A stretch of 64,000 nucleotides of DNA from SOKP01 sp048887165 (GTDB taxonomy: Archaea > Asgardarchaeota > Lokiarchaeia > Sigyniarchaeales > SOKP01): positions 1 to 64,000 of the forward strand of contig JBHLJZ010000005.1 of the NCBI GenBank assembly GCA_048887165.1, in the 5' to 3' direction. Made by a program: the position numbers and the translations under genes. Below are positions 19,089 through 27,502 of the stretch, one piece after another. The notes under the pieces are model-generated. The model was not told where the DNA came from, did not search any database, and saw only the letters and a program-made list of their open reading frames with translations. Numbering within the stretch: position 1 is the first letter of the stretch; each line of letters starts with the position of its first letter.

Positions 19089-19658
19089 TTATTCTAAATT
19101 ATTACCCTCAATTTTTTCAAATTGATATTTGGATTGATCTTGTGGAATAATATAACTGCCTCCTCCTACATCGGTTATCTTAAGTGAGAATTCAAATTCT
19201 CCTTTTAATGCTAAGTTTAAGTTTTTCAACAAGAGTTCAATTTCTTCTTTTTGAGAATCATCAGTGTCGAGATTGTTTTTATATATTGAAACTGCCTTCT
19301 CAAATCTAAATAAGATTCCTTCTACATTAGTATAATAGAATTCTGCATTCGGTCCTGGTTCCACTTCTAATTCTAATTCTGGAATTTCTAATTTACCAAT
19401 AGGAGAGCGATATACTTTAGATTTAAGATCTTCTTGATTTGCAACTTTTAAAGTTATAATTCCTGGAGAAAAATTCGTAGTCATTGGAATAATATCATTA
19501 TTTGTAAAATCACATTCATTACATTCAAATTTAACAATTAACATTTTATCTCCATCTGGTAAATCATAAATTGTTTTGTTAATTTCTATTTTTCCTTCTT
19601 TACATGCAGGGCACTTAAAAGTATAATCTTCTATGGCTCGATTTTGTTTTTTAGACAT
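19089..19658 (-). CDS. zpr1: ZPR1-type zinc-finger protein
   Basis: This archaeal single-unit homologue of eukaryotic ZPR1 has 189 residues. The zinc finger has CPACKEG (about residues 15-21) and CNECDFTNNDI (about 44-54), joined by a strand with LPDGDKMLIVKFE. The rest is the beta-rich domain (GIITLKV, SKVYRSPIGKLEIPELELEVEPG) that follows each finger in the family. In eukaryotes ZPR1 is a chaperone for the elongation factor eEF1A; the archaeal role is inferred to be similar. Confidence 0.88.
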   Translation of the reverse strand: MSKKQNRAIEDYTFKCPACKEGKIEINKTIYDLPDGDKMLIVKFECNECDFTNNDIIPMTTNFSPGIITLKVANQEDLKSKVYRSPIGKLEIPELELEVEPGPNAEFYYTNVEGILFRFEKAVSIYKNNLDTDDSQKEEIELLLKNLNLALKGEFEFSLKITDVGGGSYIIPQDQSKYQFEKIEGNNLE

Positions 19659-19868
19659 TTTTTTTCTCTGATATTAAGCCTTTTAATAGTCTGTTTGGGA
19701 TATTTAACAATCTAATTAAAGTATGATAAAAGAAATGGTTTATTGTTTATTAAATAGCTTACTTATAAATTTATTCCAGAAGTTTTTAATGTATTCGAAA
19801 TTATTTTACTCTTAACAGTTCAATTTCAATTAATTTTATAAGTTTTCCAGCAATTGAAATTTTATTGC

Positions 19869-19877
19869 TTTTATATA
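19869..19877 (+). promoter_or_regulatory. TATA box of the pyruvate:ferredoxin oxidoreductase operon
   Basis: TTTTATATA lies about 55 nt upstream of the TTG start of the gamma subunit. That predicts a leader of about 30 nt, enough for the AGGATGAG Shine-Dalgarno sequence near 19918-19926. The 272-nt gap upstream of the operon shows no other clear element. Confidence 0.5.
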
Positions 19878-19930
19878 GGTCATATTTTTGATTAAAAATG
19901 TTTAATATATGAACAAAAGGATGAGAAAAA

Positions 19931-20518
19931 TTGGCAGCCAAGGTAGATAACTCGAAAATTGTCGAAATTACATTTCATGGTAGGGGTGGTCAAACCGCAA
20001 TCACTGCCAGTGAATTATTAGCAGAATTAGCATATGAAAAGGGGTTTAAAGATGCGATTGCCATTCCTATTATTGGTGCGGAGAGACGAGGCGCTCCGAT
20101 TCAAGCATTTACAAAACTATCTAAAAATAAACCTATTAAAACTTATGATAGTGTTGTAAATCCCGATTATATACTAGTTTTTGATACTTCATTATTAGAT
20201 ATTCCAAGGGTACGAGAAACAATAAAAGATGGAGTGTGCTTAATAGTAAATAGCAAGGATCCTTTTGATACAGACAATTTAGCAAAAAATGTAAGATTAT
20301 TTATTGTAGATGCTACTGGAATTTGTATTAAGAGAAGTTTTATGCATGCAAGTGGCCCTATTTTAAATATTCCGATGTTAGGTGCTTTTGGAAAAATTAC
20401 AGGTTATTATGATCTTGAAATTATGAAAAACGTTATTAAAAAGGAATTTGGAGAAAGCAAACTTGAAAAAAATATGACCGTTGCTAAAGATGCTTATGAG
20501 AACGTAAGAGAGGTATGA
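19931..20518 (+). CDS. porC: Pyruvate:ferredoxin oxidoreductase gamma subunit
   Basis: The gamma subunit is part of the enzyme that interconverts pyruvate plus CoA with acetyl-CoA, CO2 and reduced ferredoxin. Motifs are FHGRGGQTAITASELLAE (about residues 15-32) and IIGAERRGAPIQAF (about 48-61), typical of the family. The start is TTG at 19931, with Shine-Dalgarno AGGATGAG; no in-frame ATG precedes it. The stop overlaps the delta-subunit ATG by 4 nt. Order gamma-delta-alpha-beta matches archaeal four-subunit enzymes. Confidence 0.93.
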   Translation: MAAKVDNSKIVEITFHGRGGQTAITASELLAELAYEKGFKDAIAIPIIGAERRGAPIQAFTKLSKNKPIKTYDSVVNPDYILVFDTSLLDIPRVRETIKDGVCLIVNSKDPFDTDNLAKNVRLFIVDATGICIKRSFMHASGPILNIPMLGAFGKITGYYDLEIMKNVIKKEFGESKLEKNMTVAKDAYENVREV

Positions 20519-20874
20519 TTTTGACAGACGCTAAATCAGAAAAATGGAAAAAAATTAATAAATCTAGAAAAGAACGTCCAGAAGTTCAAGAATATAAAAA
20601 TTGGGAAGAATTATCTCCGATTCCAATATCATTACCTATTAAAGGTAGTATTGGTGAAACTGGTGATTGGAGAACATTTAGACCTATTATTAAAGAAGGT
20701 TGTAATAAGTGTGGTATATGCTGGATGTATTGCCCAGAAGCTGTTATAAGAAAAAAGGAGGATGGTTCTTTTGAAATTGAGTATGAATATTGTAAAGGAT
20801 GCGGTATTTGTGCGAAAGAATGTCCTACTGGTAATATAGAGATGGTAAGAGAGAGTGATATAAAAAATGGTTGA
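20515..20874 (+). CDS. porD: Pyruvate:ferredoxin oxidoreductase delta subunit (2[4Fe-4S] ferredoxin)
   Basis: The small electron-transfer subunit has two ferredoxin motifs: CNKCGICWMYCPEA (about residues 63-76) and CKGCGICAKECPTG (about 94-107). Each supplies four cysteines for a [4Fe-4S] cluster. The N-terminal half carries the conserved GSIGETGDWRTFRP segment of the 2-oxoacid oxidoreductase delta family. It overlaps its neighbours by 4 nt upstream and 8 nt downstream, so the subunits are tightly coupled. Confidence 0.95.
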   Translation: MILTDAKSEKWKKINKSRKERPEVQEYKNWEELSPIPISLPIKGSIGETGDWRTFRPIIKEGCNKCGICWMYCPEAVIRKKEDGSFEIEYEYCKGCGICAKECPTGNIEMVRESDIKNG

Positions 20875-22123
20875 AATTCAAGAAGATTTTGATCAAAAGC
20901 AAGAAAATATTATTATAAAGGGTAATGTTGCAGCTGCTTATGCAGCTAAATCAGCTAGAGTTCAAGTAATTAGTGCGTATCCCATTACGCCACAAACAAC
21001 AGTAGTAGAAAAATTATCTGAATTTGTTGATAATGGAGAAATGCCGGGGACTCAATATATCAAGGTTGAATCTGAACATAGCGTATTAGCATCCATTATA
21101 GGTGCTAGTAAAGCTGGAACGAGAACATTTACAGCAACTTCAGGGCAAGGTCTGTTTTATATGCATGAAATGGTTCATTGGGCTGCAGGTGCGAGATTAC
21201 CAATAGTAATGGCAATTGCTTCAAGGGGTCCGGCTCCACCATGGAATATTTGGGCGGATTTTACAGATGTATTGAGTCAACGTGATACAGGATGGCTAAG
21301 CGCTTTTTGTTCTTCACATCAAGAAATTTATGATGAGATTCTAATGTCATATAAGGTATGCGAAGACCATGATATTCTATTACCAAAATTTGTCTCATAT
21401 GGTGGTTTTATTTTGTCTCATACGTCAAAACCTGTAGTGATTGAAGATCAAGATAAAGTTGATAGTTTTTTACCCTCTCTGCCAGATGAAGAAGGTTGGC
21501 CCCATATCTGGATGGACCCAAAAAGACCAATGATGTTTGGAAACCTTATTATGCCATCTGGATTTTATCAAGAATTTCGATTAAAAATTCATGAAGCTCA
21601 CATGAAAGCAAAAGACAAAATTAAAGAAACTGCAAAAGAATTCGAACGAATTTTTGGTAGAAGTTATGGTAATGGATTAATTCAAGAATATAAAATGGAT
21701 GATTCTGATGTTGCAATAATTAATTACGGCGATTTAGCACTTCAGATGGAGGATGCTGTTGATCACGTAAGAGAAGAGGGATTTAAAGTAGGTATGGTAA
21801 AATTAAGACATTTCAGACCTTTCCCCGTAGAAGATATTATTGAAGTTGCTAAAAAAGTTAAATTAATTGGTGTAGCTGACAGAGCTACTGCTTTTGGATC
21901 GCAAACAGGTGGTCCAGTTAGCTGTGAAGTAAAAGCTGCATTACAAGGAATTAAGAGTACAACCCCAATTTTACCCATTATTAATGGTCTTGGGGGTAGA
22001 GAGGTGTCTTTAGAGCAACAAAAAAATCAATTAAAAAATTTAGTTCAATTTTATGAAACTGGAGAGCTTCCCAAAAATACCATATATGGAACCCTTTGGG
22101 ATGGCTTATTGGAGGTTGAATAA
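20867..22123 (+). CDS. porA: Pyruvate:ferredoxin oxidoreductase alpha subunit
   Basis: The alpha subunit carries the pyrimidine-binding half of the thiamine site and the core dimer contacts. It shows AAYAAKSARVQVISAYPITP near residue 24, KVESEHSVLASIIGASKAG, FTATSGQGL, and PPWNIWADFTD followed by QRDTGW. The last pair matches pyruvate-type PorA (PPWxIWxD, QRDTGW). The C-terminal domain has INGLGGREVS. The length of 418 residues is slightly long for PorA but complete. Confidence 0.93.
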   Translation: MVEIQEDFDQKQENIIIKGNVAAAYAAKSARVQVISAYPITPQTTVVEKLSEFVDNGEMPGTQYIKVESEHSVLASIIGASKAGTRTFTATSGQGLFYMHEMVHWAAGARLPIVMAIASRGPAPPWNIWADFTDVLSQRDTGWLSAFCSSHQEIYDEILMSYKVCEDHDILLPKFVSYGGFILSHTSKPVVIEDQDKVDSFLPSLPDEEGWPHIWMDPKRPMMFGNLIMPSGFYQEFRLKIHEAHMKAKDKIKETAKEFERIFGRSYGNGLIQEYKMDDSDVAIINYGDLALQMEDAVDHVREEGFKVGMVKLRHFRPFPVEDIIEVAKKVKLIGVADRATAFGSQTGGPVSCEVKAALQGIKSTTPILPIINGLGGREVSLEQQKNQLKNLVQFYETGELPKNTIYGTLWDGLLEVE

Positions 22124-22125
22124 GG

Positions 22126-23067
22126 ATGGTAAAATTAAAGGAAGCACTAGAATCTTGTCAAGAAGAATATTTTCTTCCTGGAAATTCATGTTGCGCTGGT
22201 TGTGGCTTAGAAATTGCTTTAAGATGGGCTATGAAAGCTCTTGGACCACAAACTGCTTTAGTCACACCAGCGTCTTGCCTTAATGTTGTTGTAGGATTAT
22301 GGCCTAAAACTGCTCCTAATTTTCCATTCACAAATATGGCATTTGCTGCTGGAGCTGCTGCTGCTACTGGTATGTCTGCAGCTTTTAAAGCAAAAGCATT
22401 TCGATTTCCCGGAAAAGATTGGGATAAGATGACAACAATCACTTTTGCCGGTGATGGTGGTACGGCTGACATTGGAATTCAAGGTTTAAGTGGTGCAGCA
22501 GAAAGAAATTCAAATCAAATTTATGTATGTTATGATAATGAAGCGTATATGAATACAGGAATTCAGAGGTCTTCAAGTACTCCCCACGGAGCTTGGACAA
22601 GTACAACAACAAAGGGAAAGGACAGGTTTAAAAAAAACCTTCCTGCTATAATGGCGGCTCATGATATTCCTTATGTTGCCACTTGTTCTATTAGTGAGCC
22701 ACTTGATTTATTTGATAAATTTAAGAAAGCTAAATCTATTGATGGTTGTAAGTATATTCATATTTTAGCTCCTTGTGCACCAGGGTGGGGTTTTGAATCT
22801 GATGAAGCTATAGAAATAGCACGATTAGCCGTTAAGACTGGTTCTTGGATTCTATATGAAGTTGAGAATGGTATTATGAATTTATCAAAACAAAGTAAAT
22901 CATTGTTAGATCCATCTAAGAGACTTCCGCTTATAGAATATCTTTCAAGACAGAAAAGATTTGCAAACATTTCGGAAAAGGATTTAATTGAACTTCAAGA
23001 ATATTTAGATCATTCTTGGACCCGTATTGAAGTAAATTTGAGTTGTCAGGAGAAATATCCCAAATAA
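22126..23067 (+). CDS. porB: Pyruvate:ferredoxin oxidoreductase beta subunit
   Basis: The beta subunit binds thiamine diphosphate and one [4Fe-4S] cluster. CCAGCGLE (about residues 24-31) provides cluster cysteines. FAGDGGTADIGIQGLSGAAE is the thiamine-diphosphate/Mg motif, and YDNEAYMNTGIQRSSSTP is almost identical to known pyruvate PorB proteins. A further cysteine (CAPGWGFE) lies near residue 215. Its 313 residues are full length. It starts 2 nt after porA stops. This subunit gives the best evidence that the substrate is pyruvate. Confidence 0.95.
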   Translation: MVKLKEALESCQEEYFLPGNSCCAGCGLEIALRWAMKALGPQTALVTPASCLNVVVGLWPKTAPNFPFTNMAFAAGAAAATGMSAAFKAKAFRFPGKDWDKMTTITFAGDGGTADIGIQGLSGAAERNSNQIYVCYDNEAYMNTGIQRSSSTPHGAWTSTTTKGKDRFKKNLPAIMAAHDIPYVATCSISEPLDLFDKFKKAKSIDGCKYIHILAPCAPGWGFESDEAIEIARLAVKTGSWILYEVENGIMNLSKQSKSLLDPSKRLPLIEYLSRQKRFANISEKDLIELQEYLDHSWTRIEVNLSCQEKYPK

Positions 23068-23108
23068 TATCAATTCTATTTAGGTAATAATATATCTTTT
23101 GAATATAG

Positions 23109-23774
23109 ATGGGTTTTTTAATTAAACTTAAAGGTAAGAAGTTAGAGGAAATTCAACCTTATCTTGAAATTGCGGTTGATAAGATTCTTGAGGGGAAAAT
23201 CATTGCCTTTCCTACTGATTCTGTCTATGGAATCGGGGGCGATCCTCTTAATCTTAATGTAATCGACAAAATTTACAATATTAAATTTCGAGATCGCTCA
23301 AAGGGTTTATTGCTACTAGTATCTGATTTCGAAGAAGCTAATAAAATTGCAAAATTCAATAAATTAGCAAACAAATTAGCAAAAGAATTTTGGCCGGGAC
23401 AACTAACTTTAATCTTGAAAAAAAAGGAGCCAAGTCTACTCCCGCAGGAGATTACTGCGTTTAAGGATACTATAGGATTAAGAGTTCCAACAAATAAAAT
23501 TATCTTGAATATTTTAAATATTTTGAAATCAAGAGGATTTTTTGGAGGAATTATAGGCACCTCCGCAAATTATTCAGGAGAAGCCCCGTGTATCAGTGGG
23601 GATGAAATTGCTAAAAAATTTTTAAGCCCTATCGACTTAATAATTGATGGTGGCAAATCAAAATCGAAGTTAGCTACAACAATAGTTAATTGTGCAACTG
23701 AAAAACCAGAATTTTTACGTATTGGAAATCTTACTAAAGAACAAATTCAAGAGAAATTAAGTGTTGATGATTAA
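23109..23774 (+). CDS. sua5: Threonylcarbamoyl-AMP synthase (Sua5/YrdC family)
   Basis: This enzyme makes threonylcarbamoyl-AMP from threonine, bicarbonate and ATP, the first step of t6A37 tRNA modification. Motifs are GKIIAFPTDSVYGIGGDPL (about residues 34-52), KFRDRSKGLLLLVSD, FWPGQLTLILKKK and GIIGTSANYSGEAPC. At 221 residues it has only the YrdC catalytic domain, without the C-terminal Sua5 domain. Two subunits of the KEOPS complex that uses its product (Cgi121 and Pcc1) are encoded on the opposite strand nearby. Confidence 0.93.
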   Translation: MGFLIKLKGKKLEEIQPYLEIAVDKILEGKIIAFPTDSVYGIGGDPLNLNVIDKIYNIKFRDRSKGLLLLVSDFEEANKIAKFNKLANKLAKEFWPGQLTLILKKKEPSLLPQEITAFKDTIGLRVPTNKIILNILNILKSRGFFGGIIGTSANYSGEAPCISGDEIAKKFLSPIDLIIDGGKSKSKLATTIVNCATEKPEFLRIGNLTKEQIQEKLSVDD

Positions 23775-23792
23775 AAGAAATGGTGTTTATTA

Positions 23793-24323
23793 TTGAATAA
23801 TTTCAATTTATTAGTGTCAACGTCTCGATTTAATGAAATTCATGCGAAAGCAGAATTATGGTTTCTTTTATTAATCTGTGGAGATAAATATCCTATCATA
23901 TCAAATGTTGAATTTTCTGGTTTAATAACTGCTTTTACAAGCCTCAATGCTAAAGACGTGATTTTAAAAGTTAAGACTATTTTAAAACGAGATCCAAGTT
24001 TTTTTCAATATATTCTAAAAATAGTTCCCATTGATTTTATTTGCGAGACAAATGTAAATACAATAAGTAAAGTAATCCAAAAACATTGCACTAAATATAT
24101 AAGTCCTAATGAAACTTTTATGATCTACTTGAAGCGTAGAAAGAATGAAAATATAGACAGAAACGGTTTTATAGAATATGTAGCAAAAAATTTTGATAAT
24201 AAAGTTGATTTAACTAATCCTAATATAATAATTAGAGTTGAAGTGTTAGGAGATACTTGTGGTATTGCTTTTTTAAAATCTGATCAAATTATTAGATTGA
24301 ATAATAAAAATAGAGAAAATTAG
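23793..24323 (+). CDS. THUMP-domain protein (Tan1-like)
   Basis: The 176-residue protein has a single THUMP fold: FNLLVSTSRFNEIHAKAEL at the N-terminus, then PSFFQYILKIVPIDFICETN, and FDNKVDLTNPNIIIRVEVLG followed by CGIAFLKSDQIIR at the end. This fits archaeal and eukaryotic Tan1-type proteins, which present tRNA for N4-acetylcytidine formation. The start is TTG at 23793, 18 nt after sua5, so the two tRNA-modification genes are probably co-transcribed. No catalytic domain is attached. Confidence 0.8.
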   Translation: MNNFNLLVSTSRFNEIHAKAELWFLLLICGDKYPIISNVEFSGLITAFTSLNAKDVILKVKTILKRDPSFFQYILKIVPIDFICETNVNTISKVIQKHCTKYISPNETFMIYLKRRKNENIDRNGFIEYVAKNFDNKVDLTNPNIIIRVEVLGDTCGIAFLKSDQIIRLNNKNREN

Positions 24324-24334
24324 ATAATATATAC

Positions 24335-24976
24335 CTATTCAAGACTTATTAAAGCCATTTGCTCACATATTAGATCATTTAAAGCTAAATAAAGGTCGGG
24401 AAGATTATTCTGATTAGGGATTTCGATACTTTTTTTGATATTATACGAGTATATTATTGATTTAATTTGATTATCTGAAAATCCAAAATATCTCCTAATA
24501 TTTTGATACTTTTCAATTTTCATTTCATTAATTGTAAAATTGCTTTCAACTCCTTTTAATTCTGAGTTCACGTAATTACCTATTCTATTAATATTTTGAT
24601 CAGATGAAATGATACAAAGATTAATTATACCTTTTTTTATTTGTTCATTATCAATTCCAAAATCCTTAATTGCTTGTTTAATTTGTCTTTTTCCAGCAAG
24701 ATATAACAGCAATTCAAGTTCTTTTTTATTCGAGATATTAGTTTTGTAAAAGAAAGCTTTTTGTGTGAAAAGGCATGCGTAATAAATATGTTGTGTATTT
24801 AAAACATATTTATCATTAAAAAATTGTATAAAAGAGTCTTTGAAATTAGCCTGAACTTCTTTTATTATATTGAAGAATTTTTCTAATTCTAAATTAGTAG
24901 ATTTTAATTTAATTTGATTAATTCCAACTAGATATTTTAATTCAATTTCTTTTATTAAAAATTCTTCAACAATCAT
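24335..24976 (-). CDS. cgi121: KEOPS complex subunit Cgi121
   Basis: Cgi121 binds the tRNA CCA end and regulates Bud32 in the KEOPS complex that makes t6A37. The signature is in the middle: FIQFFNDKYVLNTQHIYYAC (about residues 48-67), then ELELLLYLAGKRQIKQAIKD (about 86-105), where LLYxxGxRQI is the family hallmark. The 213 residues exceed the usual 150-190 because of an extra C-terminal helical region. The ATG overlaps the EcfT stop by 4 nt. Its tail faces the THUMP gene at 12 nt. Confidence 0.88.
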   Translation of the reverse strand: MIVEEFLIKEIELKYLVGINQIKLKSTNLELEKFFNIIKEVQANFKDSFIQFFNDKYVLNTQHIYYACLFTQKAFFYKTNISNKKELELLLYLAGKRQIKQAIKDFGIDNEQIKKGIINLCIISSDQNINRIGNYVNSELKGVESNFTINEMKIEKYQNIRRYFGFSDNQIKSIIYSYNIKKSIEIPNQNNLPDLYLALNDLICEQMALISLE

Positions 24977-25740
24977 AATGGAAAGCTCCAGTGAAGCCAG
25001 GTTGGTAACAAATTAAATTGTATTCTTATAAAAATTATAATCGAAAATAATAATATTAAATAAAATGTAAATATCCAATCTTTCAAGTTATACTTAATAA
25101 TAAAATAATAAGTGCGTTCTTTTTTGCTTCCAAATGCTCTTGATTCAAGAGCCTCTGCCACATTGAAAGCACGTTTAATTGAACTGACGATTAATGGAAC
25201 TAGCAGAGGAAATAGATTTCTTATTTGATTAATTAACCCTTTTTTTTGCATTTCATAACCACGGCTCTGCTGGGCATCGATAATATTTTGTGCTTCTATT
25301 GCTATTGTTGGTACAAATCGAAATGCTAGTGAAAAGGAGAAAGCGAATTCATAAGGAAGTTTCATTGAAATTAATGATAATGCTAAATCGTTAGGATCCA
25401 CAGTTAAGAAGAAGATTGAGAATGCAGAAACCATAATTGATATTCTTAATACCATAGCAATAGCAAAGTCCAATGATAAGAACAATGTATTTAAAATAAT
25501 CACTAATAAATAAAGAAAGGATAAACCTCGTATGCTTTTTATCCACATTTTAAATAGTCTTCCGGATAAAATTACTGGAATTAAACTTAGAAATAATAAT
25601 AATAGTGGAATGATTTCCGTAAATAATAATGCATTTATGGTATAAATGATTGCAAATAGCAATTTAGCTCGAGGATCTAAATTATGTAAAAAAGTGTCTT
25701 TTTTTAAAAATTTAAAGGCATTCAGGAATTCTAAAGACAT
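24973..25740 (-). CDS. ecfT: ECF transporter transmembrane component EcfT
   Basis: EcfT couples two ATPases to a substrate-binding S protein for vitamin or metal uptake. The 255-residue protein has five or six hydrophobic segments and two coupling-helix arginine motifs, QQSRGYEM and ALESRAFGS, which contact the ATPases. The N-terminal DPRAKLLFAIIYTI is typical of CbiQ/EcfT. The gene directly follows the second ATPase and overlaps cgi121. No S component is recognisable in the window, so the substrate is unknown. Confidence 0.9.
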   Translation of the reverse strand: MSLEFLNAFKFLKKDTFLHNLDPRAKLLFAIIYTINALLFTEIIPLLLLFLSLIPVILSGRLFKMWIKSIRGLSFLYLLVIILNTLFLSLDFAIAMVLRISIMVSAFSIFFLTVDPNDLALSLISMKLPYEFAFSFSLAFRFVPTIAIEAQNIIDAQQSRGYEMQKKGLINQIRNLFPLLVPLIVSSIKRAFNVAEALESRAFGSKKERTYYFIIKYNLKDWIFTFYLILLFSIIIFIRIQFNLLPTWLHWSFPL

Positions 25741-26583
25741 CTAAGTTTTCTCCTCCATAATATTTAACTTTTTAAGCTCAAAATATTGATTAAGAAAATT
25801 TACGATTTCTTTTTGCTTATATAGATTTTCTGGAATATTAATACCAATATCTTTCAAATAATTCTTAAATTGAAAAATTTGAGGTAGAATTAATGATGTT
25901 TTTGAAACTAAATTTTTATTGATTAATATTTTTCTTGTTGGACCATCAGTAATTATATGTCCATTAGACATTAAGATTGTTCTAGGAATATATTCTAAAG
26001 AGAATTCTATATTATGAGTAACAATTATAATAGTCTTTCCAGCTTTTCTTTCACTTTTAATAAGATCGATAATAAATTTAATTTCTTTTGCATCTTGACC
26101 CAAGGTGGGTTCATCAAATATCAATATTTCAGGATTACGACAAATTATACAAGCTAGAGCAAGTTTCTTGGCTTCTCCTCCGGATAAATTGAAAGGAGAT
26201 CTAGCTTTATACTTTTCTAAATTAAATTTACTTAAAATAGCTTGCGTCCTAACTTGAATCTGTTCTTTAGTTATATCAAGATTTTTTAAAGAAAATTTAA
26301 TTTCTTCTTCGATAGTATTGGAAAATAGTTGGTGCATTGGATTTTGAAAAACTATTCCTACAGTTTTAGATAAGTTAGCTACAGTTCTGGAACTAATATC
26401 CTTACCATTCAAAAATATTTTTCCACTAGTTGGCCGTAATAATCCATTTAAAGTTCTTATAAGAGTAGTTTTTCCTGCTCCATTTTGTCCCATTATTGCC
26501 ACGAATTCTCCTTTATTAACCACTAGGTTTATTTGATTTAGTGCTCTTGTGCCATTTGGATAAACATAGCCAACATCTTTCAT
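25741..26583 (-). CDS. ecfA: ECF transporter ATPase (second copy)
   Basis: This is an ABC ATPase of an energy-coupling-factor transporter. Walker A is GQNGAGKTTL (about residues 33-42), Q-loop VFQNPMHQLF, signature LSGGEAKKLALA, and Walker B ILIFDEPTLGQD. The first ATG (26583) cuts into the first beta strand (MKDVGYVYPNG). Upstream, codons ISETIPQIL are open back to the stop of the preceding ATPase. An ATT at 26608-26610 sits 6 nt after GGGGAG and is a plausible start, giving 289 residues. Coordinates here use the conservative ATG. Confidence 0.9.
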   Translation of the reverse strand: MKDVGYVYPNGTRALNQINLVVNKGEFVAIMGQNGAGKTTLIRTLNGLLRPTSGKIFLNGKDISSRTVANLSKTVGIVFQNPMHQLFSNTIEEEIKFSLKNLDITKEQIQVRTQAILSKFNLEKYKARSPFNLSGGEAKKLALACIICRNPEILIFDEPTLGQDAKEIKFIIDLIKSERKAGKTIIIVTHNIEFSLEYIPRTILMSNGHIITDGPTRKILINKNLVSKTSLILPQIFQFKNYLKDIGINIPENLYKQKEIVNFLNQYFELKKLNIMEEKT

Positions 26584-26610
26584 CAGAATCTGCGGAATTG
26601 TTTCTGAAAT

Positions 26611-27468
26611 TCACATCTCCCCGAATTTTATATCAATATTTCTTAATGCTAATAATATCTCCTCAATTGAAGTAGGAATCTTATTTTCAAATATATTATA
26701 TTTTTTTAATTGATTGAAAATAGAGAAAATTATTGGTTTATTTATATGTAGTCTTTTAAATTTTTCACTATTGATTACTTCTCCTTTAATATCATGAGCA
26801 ATTATTTTCCCTTTGTCAATGAGTATGATTTCATCGATTAGAGGAAGTACCAGATCCATTCGATGTTCACTTATGATGATAGTTACCTCTTGTTCTTTTT
26901 GAATTCTTTTTAATAATAAAATAATCTTTTGAGCAAAAAATGGATCTAAACTTGCTGTGGGTTCATCTAAAATTATAATTTTAGGATTTAAAACTAAAAT
27001 TGAAGCGATTGCCACTCTCTGTTGTTCTCCTCCACTTAATTCAAAAGGTGCTTTATCTAATAAATGGCTTATTTCTGTTAACTTGACTACATTTTCTATA
27101 CTTTCTTTTATTGATTCTCGGGATAGCCCGAGATTTTCCATGCCAAAAGCAATTTCATGTTCAACGTTCATGGCGATTAATTGATTTTCTGGATTTTGAA
27201 AAACAATCCCCACTTGAGTAGATAAATCTGCAATTGGAGTTAAAGCTGCATTTTTTCCGGCGATTTCAACTGACCCCTTATAAAATCCGGCATAAAATTG
27301 AGGAATTAATCCATTCATGCATCTTATTAAGGAGGTTTTCCCTGAACCAGTCTCTCCAGCTAATAAAATGAATTTATTTGAATCAATTTTTAAATCTATA
27401 TCTCTTAATGCATAATCCTCGTTTCCTTTGTATCTAAAGGAGAAATTATTAAACTTTATTAAACTCAT
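26611..27468 (-). CDS. ecfA: ECF transporter ATPase (first copy)
   Basis: The 285-residue ABC ATPase has Walker A AGETGSGKTSLI (about residues 37-48), Q-loop VFQNPENQLIAM, signature LSGGEQQRVAIA, Walker B IIILDEPTASLD and switch His in ISEHRMD. It pairs with the next gene to give the heterodimeric EcfA-EcfA' found in ECF modules. It is the first transporter gene, 34 nt downstream of the DHH phosphoesterase, so it may be the far end of the eL43-pcc1-pfdB-DHH unit. Confidence 0.92.
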   Translation of the reverse strand: MSLIKFNNFSFRYKGNEDYALRDIDLKIDSNKFILLAGETGSGKTSLIRCMNGLIPQFYAGFYKGSVEIAGKNAALTPIADLSTQVGIVFQNPENQLIAMNVEHEIAFGMENLGLSRESIKESIENVVKLTEISHLLDKAPFELSGGEQQRVAIASILVLNPKIIILDEPTASLDPFFAQKIILLLKRIQKEQEVTIIISEHRMDLVLPLIDEIILIDKGKIIAHDIKGEVINSEKFKRLHINKPIIFSIFNQLKKYNIFENKIPTSIEEILLALRNIDIKFGEM

Positions 27469-27502
27469 TTTGAAGAAATAAGAAATAATATTTTAAATTA
27501 GA

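Noticed and set aside
22158..22472. 104-residue minus-strand reading
   Set aside because: It is the shadow of porB, which has clear thiamine and cluster motifs on the other strand.
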